From Syntrophobacterales bacterium (lineage in GTDB: Bacteria > Desulfobacterota > Syntrophobacteria > BM002): a stretch of DNA of 9,089 nt. The DNA is taken from contig JAUVTM010000066.1 of the NCBI GenBank assembly GCA_030601545.1, forward strand, positions 1-9,089. The letters run 5' to 3'. Of this stretch, positions 5,727-9,089 are shown piece by piece. Below the pieces are notes generated by a model, which searched no databases, was not told the DNA's origin, and was given only the letters and a program-made list of their open reading frames with translations. Numbering within the stretch: the stretch's first letter is position 1; every line of letters begins with the position of its first letter. The translations under genes and the position numbers were made by a program.

Positions 5727-7400
5727 ATGACCATTGAAGATCATCCCCATTCTCAGACACAGAGCCCCATTCCCCCTGAGGTTCAGCACCAACTGAGATC
5801 CGTATTGGATCAATTACCACATACCGTCCCTCTCTATCTCTTTACCAAAGAGGGCCAAAATGACATCTATAATCAGGCCGCGACAGAGATTGTTCGCGCC
5901 TTTGCTGGACTAGGTAAAAAAATTGAACTTCATGAAATGAACTTCGACCATGAACTTGCCCAGAAATGGCAGGTGGATGTCTCTCCCACCATTCTATTTG
6001 ATCCCGAGCATTATTCTATCCGTTTCCTCGGGGCCCCTATGGGTGAAGAAGGCCGGACCCTGCTTGAAGCAGTAGTCCTCATCGGACTTCGGAGTAGCAA
6101 TCTCAGCGAACAGTCGCTAAAGATGATAGAGAAGATCGATTCCCCACGGATGGTGAGAGTATTTTCCAGCCCCACCTGCCCATACTGCCCGCAGCAGGCG
6201 GTCAGCGCTCTCAAAGCAGCCATCGCCAAACCTGAATTGATTTCTTTGGAGATCGTCGACATCCAGGCCAACCCCAACCTTGCCGACCTTTATTCTGCTT
6301 ACAGTGTTCCTCAAACTTTTGCCAATGATATCCTGATTGCCCAGGGGGCTCAGCCAGAAGAGCTCTTCATGCTCTCTTTGCAAAAGATGGAGGAGCAGAC
6401 CGTATTTATTCCGGATATCGACACGGAGCTGGTTGAAAATGATCTGGTCATTGTGGGAGGAGGACCAGCCGGGCTCACCGCGGGTATCTATGCGGTTCGC
6501 AGTGGGCTCAACACAGCGGTGCTAGAACGCGACACTCTCGGGGGCCAGGTGGCGACAACCCCCTTGGTGGAAAACTACCCGGGTTTCACCCAGGTGGGCG
6601 GCAAGGCCCTGGTTGATCTGCTCGTAAGCCATGCCCTGGAATATGTAACGATTTTCCAGGGAGAAGAGGTGGTGGACATTCAAACTGGAGAAGGGATCAC
6701 CGTGCTTACCAGCAGGAGGCGTTTCAAGACCAAGGCCGTTCTTCTGGCCACCGGGGCAACTCACCAACTCCTCGGAGTTCCTGGAGAATCCCGGTTCTCC
6801 GGCCGCGGAGTCACCTATTGCAGCACTTGTGACGGACCTCTATTTAAAGGGAAAAAGGTCATCATGGTGGGAGGCGGCAACAGCGCCGTCACTGAGGCCC
6901 TCTATCTCCACAATATTGGGGCGGACGTCACCCTGGTGCACCGTCGAGACACCTTACGCGCTCAGGAACATCTGAACAAGTATCTGTTCTCCGCCAACAT
7001 TCCTGTCCTCTGGAACACCGAAGTAAAAGAGATACGGGGAGAGGAAAAAGTCCGAGAGGTTCTCCTCTACGATAATGTCACTCAGGAAAGCAGAACCTTA
7101 CCTATAGACGGGGTCTTTATCGCCATCGGCTACCTTCCTGCCGTGGGGCTGGCGCAGAAACTTGGTGTGGAACTTACACCCGATGGATTTATCAAGCGTG
7201 ATGAACAGCACCGCACAAACATACCTGGTATCTATTCCGCCGGAGACGTGGAGGGAGGCTACAAACAGATCGTGACCGCAGTGGGTCAGGGTGCTGAGGC
7301 TGCCATGAGCATCTATGAAGATCTGATTCATCCATATTGGCTGGCACAGCCAGGGATCTCGACGCGTCGCGTTCTTGGGATTTTAGATTGCAGATCTTAG
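5727..7400 (+). CDS. trxB: Thioredoxin reductase-like flavoprotein with an N-terminal glutaredoxin-like double thioredoxin fold (AhpF-type architecture)
   Basis: This 557-residue cytoplasmic FAD enzyme should pass electrons from NADPH to a built-in disulfide carrier. Residues about 20-125 form a first thioredoxin fold without a CxxC. Residues about 138-225 form a second fold with the redox site CPYC (151-154) and the cis-Pro loop SVPQT. From about 235 follows the reductase: FAD motif GGGPAG (244-249), GGQVATT, ATGA (341-344), redox pair CSTCDG (365-370), nucleotide motif GGGNSAVTEA (382-391), HRRDTLR (405-411, the usual NADPH 2'-phosphate contact) and GIYSAGDV (501-508). CDGPLFKGK and GGGNS resemble AhpF, while HRRxxxR points to NADPH as in TrxR, so the partner could be a thioredoxin, a peroxiredoxin or another disulfide protein. 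No ahpC or trxA is adjacent. The last residues LDCRS are encoded by heptad repeat DNA. The gene is transcribed alone, divergent from moeA. Confidence 0.92.
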   Translation: MTIEDHPHSQTQSPIPPEVQHQLRSVLDQLPHTVPLYLFTKEGQNDIYNQAATEIVRAFAGLGKKIELHEMNFDHELAQKWQVDVSPTILFDPEHYSIRFLGAPMGEEGRTLLEAVVLIGLRSSNLSEQSLKMIEKIDSPRMVRVFSSPTCPYCPQQAVSALKAAIAKPELISLEIVDIQANPNLADLYSAYSVPQTFANDILIAQGAQPEELFMLSLQKMEEQTVFIPDIDTELVENDLVIVGGGPAGLTAGIYAVRSGLNTAVLERDTLGGQVATTPLVENYPGFTQVGGKALVDLLVSHALEYVTIFQGEEVVDIQTGEGITVLTSRRRFKTKAVLLATGATHQLLGVPGESRFSGRGVTYCSTCDGPLFKGKKVIMVGGGNSAVTEALYLHNIGADVTLVHRRDTLRAQEHLNKYLFSANIPVLWNTEVKEIRGEEKVREVLLYDNVTQESRTLPIDGVFIAIGYLPAVGLAQKLGVELTPDGFIKRDEQHRTNIPGIYSAGDVEGGYKQIVTAVGQGAEAAMSIYEDLIHPYWLAQPGISTRRVLGILDCRS

Positions 7401-7412
7401 ATTGTAGATTGC
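7385..7412. repeat. Heptad tract (AGATTGC class) overlapping the reductase stop codon
   Basis: Four phased units (AGATTGC, AGATCTT, AGATTGT, AGATTGC). The TAG stop of the reductase gene (7398-7400) falls across the second and third units. Confidence 0.8.
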
Positions 7413-7421
7413 GGAATTAAA

Positions 7422-7502
7422 GGTTTCAGGTTTCAGTGTTCAGGTTTCAGCTTCTATGTTTCTTTTTCCTGACACCTGACACCTGACACCTAAAACCCTG
7501 AG
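7422..7502. repeat. Composite heptad element forming a long imperfect hairpin between convergent genes
   Basis: GTTTCAG, GTTTCAG, TGTTCAG, GTTTCAG (7423-7450) and CCTGACA x3, CCTAAAA, CCCTGAG (7468-7502) are each phase-locked. Arms 7422-7444 and 7468-7490 can pair at 18 of 23 positions around a T-rich loop. It is the inverted counterpart of the composite at 1550-1611. Placed between converging genes, it could end transcription from both sides, but there is no classic stem-plus-U-tract, so I do not call a terminator. Confidence 0.8.
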
Positions 7503-7503
7503 A

Positions 7504-7579
7504 TTTGGTGCTTGGGATTTGGGATTTGGGAATGCGGTTTTCGGATTTTAGTGTATTTTAGGCACTTTAGACATTTTAG
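7504..7579. repeat. Heptad (TTTGGGA) plus nine-base block, second copy of the 3843-3962 composite
   Basis: CTTGGGA, TTTGGGA and TTTGGGA are in phase at 7511-7531, then ATGCGG. A spacer and the 9-base class follow, with 7554-7579 an exact inverse match to 3872-3897. The block overlaps the 3' end of the propeller gene and supplies its stop codon. Confidence 0.85.
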
Positions 7580-9089
7580 CTCCCTTCACTTCCCCTGCCA
7601 TACGAGACCCGTAGGCTGCGGTGGCGATGAAGCATCCACCACCGCCATTTCCGTCTCCGCCACCCCCATCTTCTCCGGCTCCCGCCTGCAGGTCGTCAAC
7701 AAAGATGTCAGGGAATCCCAGGGTATCACCAGCCACCAGGTTGTCAGCATCAGACTGGAAGGCCACGGATTTGCCGTCGGCGGACATGGAGGGGGCATTG
7801 CTATTACCGTTTCCTTCGACGCCGGCTAAATCCACACTCACCCGGACGGTGGAGATGGCACCGGGCTCATCGTATGCACCGTTCCCATCTGCATCGCGGT
7901 CGTGAACAAAGACATCAGAGAACCCATTGCCATCACCAGCCACCAGGTTGGTGGATAAGGACTCGAAGGCCACATATCTGCCATCAGAAGAGATGGAGGC
8001 GGAAGAGCTGTCGCCATTTCCTTCGCTTCCGGCTGAGTCCACACTCACTTGTACTGTAGAGATACCACCGGGCTCATCGTATATCCCGTTCCCATCTGCA
8101 TCGCGGTCGTGGACGAAAATGTGAATGGAACCATTGCTACCACCTGGCACCAAGTTGGTGGCGATGGACTCGAAGGCCACATACCTGCCGTCCGCAGAGA
8201 TGGAGGCGGAAGAGCTATCCTCATTCCCTTCCCCGCCGAGCGAGTTCACACTCACCCGGACAGTAGAGACTTGACCAGGCTCATCGTATATCCCGTCTCC
8301 ATCTATATCCCGATCGTGAACAAAGATGTCAACTTTGTTGTTGCTGTCACCAATCACCAGGTTGCTGGCGATGGACTGGAAGGCCACGTATCTGCCATCA
8401 GAAGAGATGGAAGGGGAACTGCTGGCTGCGTTTGCTTCGTTGCCGGCTGAATCTTCACTCATCCGGATAGTGGAGACTTGACCAGGCTCATCGTATATCC
8501 CGTCTCCATCTGTATCCCGATCGTGAACAAAGATGTCAGGAAAAAGTAGAAGCTCAATTGCCATCAAATCCAGTTCACCACCAGACTCGAAGGCCACGTA
8601 TCTGTCATCAGAAGAGATGGAGGGAGTATTGCTAGGATCGATGCTTTCTGTTTCGTCTGAAACCACACTCACCCGCACAGTAGAGACTGCACCAGGCTCA
8701 TCGTATATTCCGTCACCATCCGCATCACGGTCGCGGACAAAGATATCAGACCAGGCGTTGGGAACATTACCCACCCCCACAAGGTTGGTGGCATCAGACT
8801 CAAAAGCCACGTACCTGCCATCTGAAGAGATGGAAGGGACAGCGCTTCTATCGTCTCCTTCGGCGCCGGCTGAGTCCACACTCACCCGCGTGGTAGCTCC
8901 CGTCTGCCGGTCGTGAACAAAAACGTCAGGTTTGTTGTTGGTATCATTAGCCACCAGGTTGGTGGCGGAGGACTCGAAGGCCACGTACCTGCCATCAGAA
9001 GAGTTGGAGGGATTATCACTGGCACCGTTTGCGTCACTGCCGGTTGTATCCACACTCACCCGCTCAGTTACTTGCGACCAAGCGATTCC
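7548..9089 (-). CDS. Beta-propeller (PD40/TolB-like) repeat protein with calcium-type loops and a truncated CFI box; 5' end outside the window
   Basis: The frame is open to the right edge (reading GIAWSQVTERVSVD there), so the true start lies outside and an internal GTG at 9057 is not the start. At least seven repeats of about 57-71 residues follow, each reading SSDGRYVAFES, TNLV, DIFVHDR, then RVSVDSAG. This is the PD40/TolB-like blade pattern, and seven copies fit a closed propeller. Five repeats carry an inserted DxDxDGxG-type acidic loop (DRDADGNGIYDEPG; DNA at about 7866, 8073, 8280, 8487 and 8697) that resembles calcium-binding loops. The C-terminus has a glycine-rich linker and CFIATAAYGS (7605-7634), the hallmark of CFI-box C-terminal domains. 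Only seven more residues (RMAGEVK) precede a tail encoded by 9-base repeats, so most of that domain is missing. A secreted or surface role is likely but the signal region is not visible. Confidence 0.88.
   Translation of the reverse strand, partial: GIAWSQVTERVSVDTTGSDANGASDNPSNSSDGRYVAFESSATNLVANDTNNKPDVFVHDRQTGATTRVSVDSAGAEGDDRSAVPSISSDGRYVAFESDATNLVGVGNVPNAWSDIFVRDRDADGDGIYDEPGAVSTVRVSVVSDETESIDPSNTPSISSDDRYVAFESGGELDLMAIELLLFPDIFVHDRDTDGDGIYDEPGQVSTIRMSEDSAGNEANAASSSPSISSDGRYVAFQSIASNLVIGDSNNKVDIFVHDRDIDGDGIYDEPGQVSTVRVSVNSLGGEGNEDSSSASISADGRYVAFESIATNLVPGGSNGSIHIFVHDRDADGNGIYDEPGGISTVQVSVDSAGSEGNGDSSSASISSDGRYVAFESLSTNLVAGDGNGFSDVFVHDRDADGNGAYDEPGAISTVRVSVDLAGVEGNGNSNAPSMSADGKSVAFQSDADNLVAGDTLGFPDIFVDDLQAGAGEDGGGGDGNGGGGCFIATAAYGSRMAGEVKGAKMSKVPKIH
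8266..8538 (-). repeat. Near-identical 207-base internal repeat segment in the propeller gene
   Basis: Segments 8266-8331 and 8473-8538 are 66 bases long, 207 bases (69 codons) apart, and differ at one position. Elsewhere the repeats are more diverged at DNA level, so this pair suggests recent duplication or gene conversion between neighbouring blades. Confidence 0.8.

Noticed and set aside
7422..7490. Classic intrinsic terminator
   Set aside because: The stem is long but mismatched and no U-tract follows it on either strand; termination is only a possibility.
7512..8916. Several plus-strand frames opposite the propeller gene
   Set aside because: They are antisense shadows of the repeated blades, repeating because the true gene repeats.
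9057..9059. GTG as start of the propeller protein
   Set aside because: The frame stays open and keeps the repeat pattern (VTERVSVD) to the window edge, so the start is outside.

Overview
This window looks like chromosomal DNA from a mid-GC, probably anaerobic bacterium. A MoeA fused to a cytoplasmic periplasmic-binding-protein-like domain beside a second MoeA, a GAF/HD-GYP protein and a CFI-box C-terminal protein fit a member of the Desulfobacterota or a neighbouring uncultured lineage. This placement is inference from gene families, not from a marker gene.

Layout: a GAF/HD-GYP cyclic-di-GMP phosphodiesterase (24-1544, minus), a 654-residue MoeA-PBP fusion (1873-3837, minus) and a second, ordinary MoeA (4083-5315, minus). 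A 411-base divergent intergenic region follows, holding one promoter candidate per direction and a 185-base imperfect inverted-repeat element. Next comes a thioredoxin reductase with an N-terminal glutaredoxin-like double thioredoxin fold (5727-7400, plus). Convergent to it is a beta-propeller repeat protein ending in a truncated CFI box (7548 to beyond the right edge, minus).

The genes are individually ordinary or mildly variant. The two MoeA proteins would act in the last step of molybdenum (or tungsten) cofactor synthesis, and the fused domain may handle the metal oxyanion. The reductase would pass electrons from NAD(P)H through FAD to a CPYC site. The HD-GYP protein would degrade cyclic di-GMP. 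The propeller protein looks extracytoplasmic and calcium-binding.

The most striking feature is what lies between the genes. Almost every gap is filled by phase-locked short tandem repeats, mostly 7 bases long (GTGTCAG, CTGCCTG, CTCTGCC, ATCCCAA, AGATTGC, CAATCGC types) with one 9-base class (CTAAAATGT type). The blocks recur in the same order at different loci, and they abut all five stop codons within a few bases. Three proteins have C-terminal tails translated from repeat DNA, and the HD-GYP start codon sits at the edge of a repeat block. The closest described analogue I know is the heptanucleotide STRR family of cyanobacteria. A genome-wide system of such composite elements hugging gene ends is the best candidate here for something under-described.
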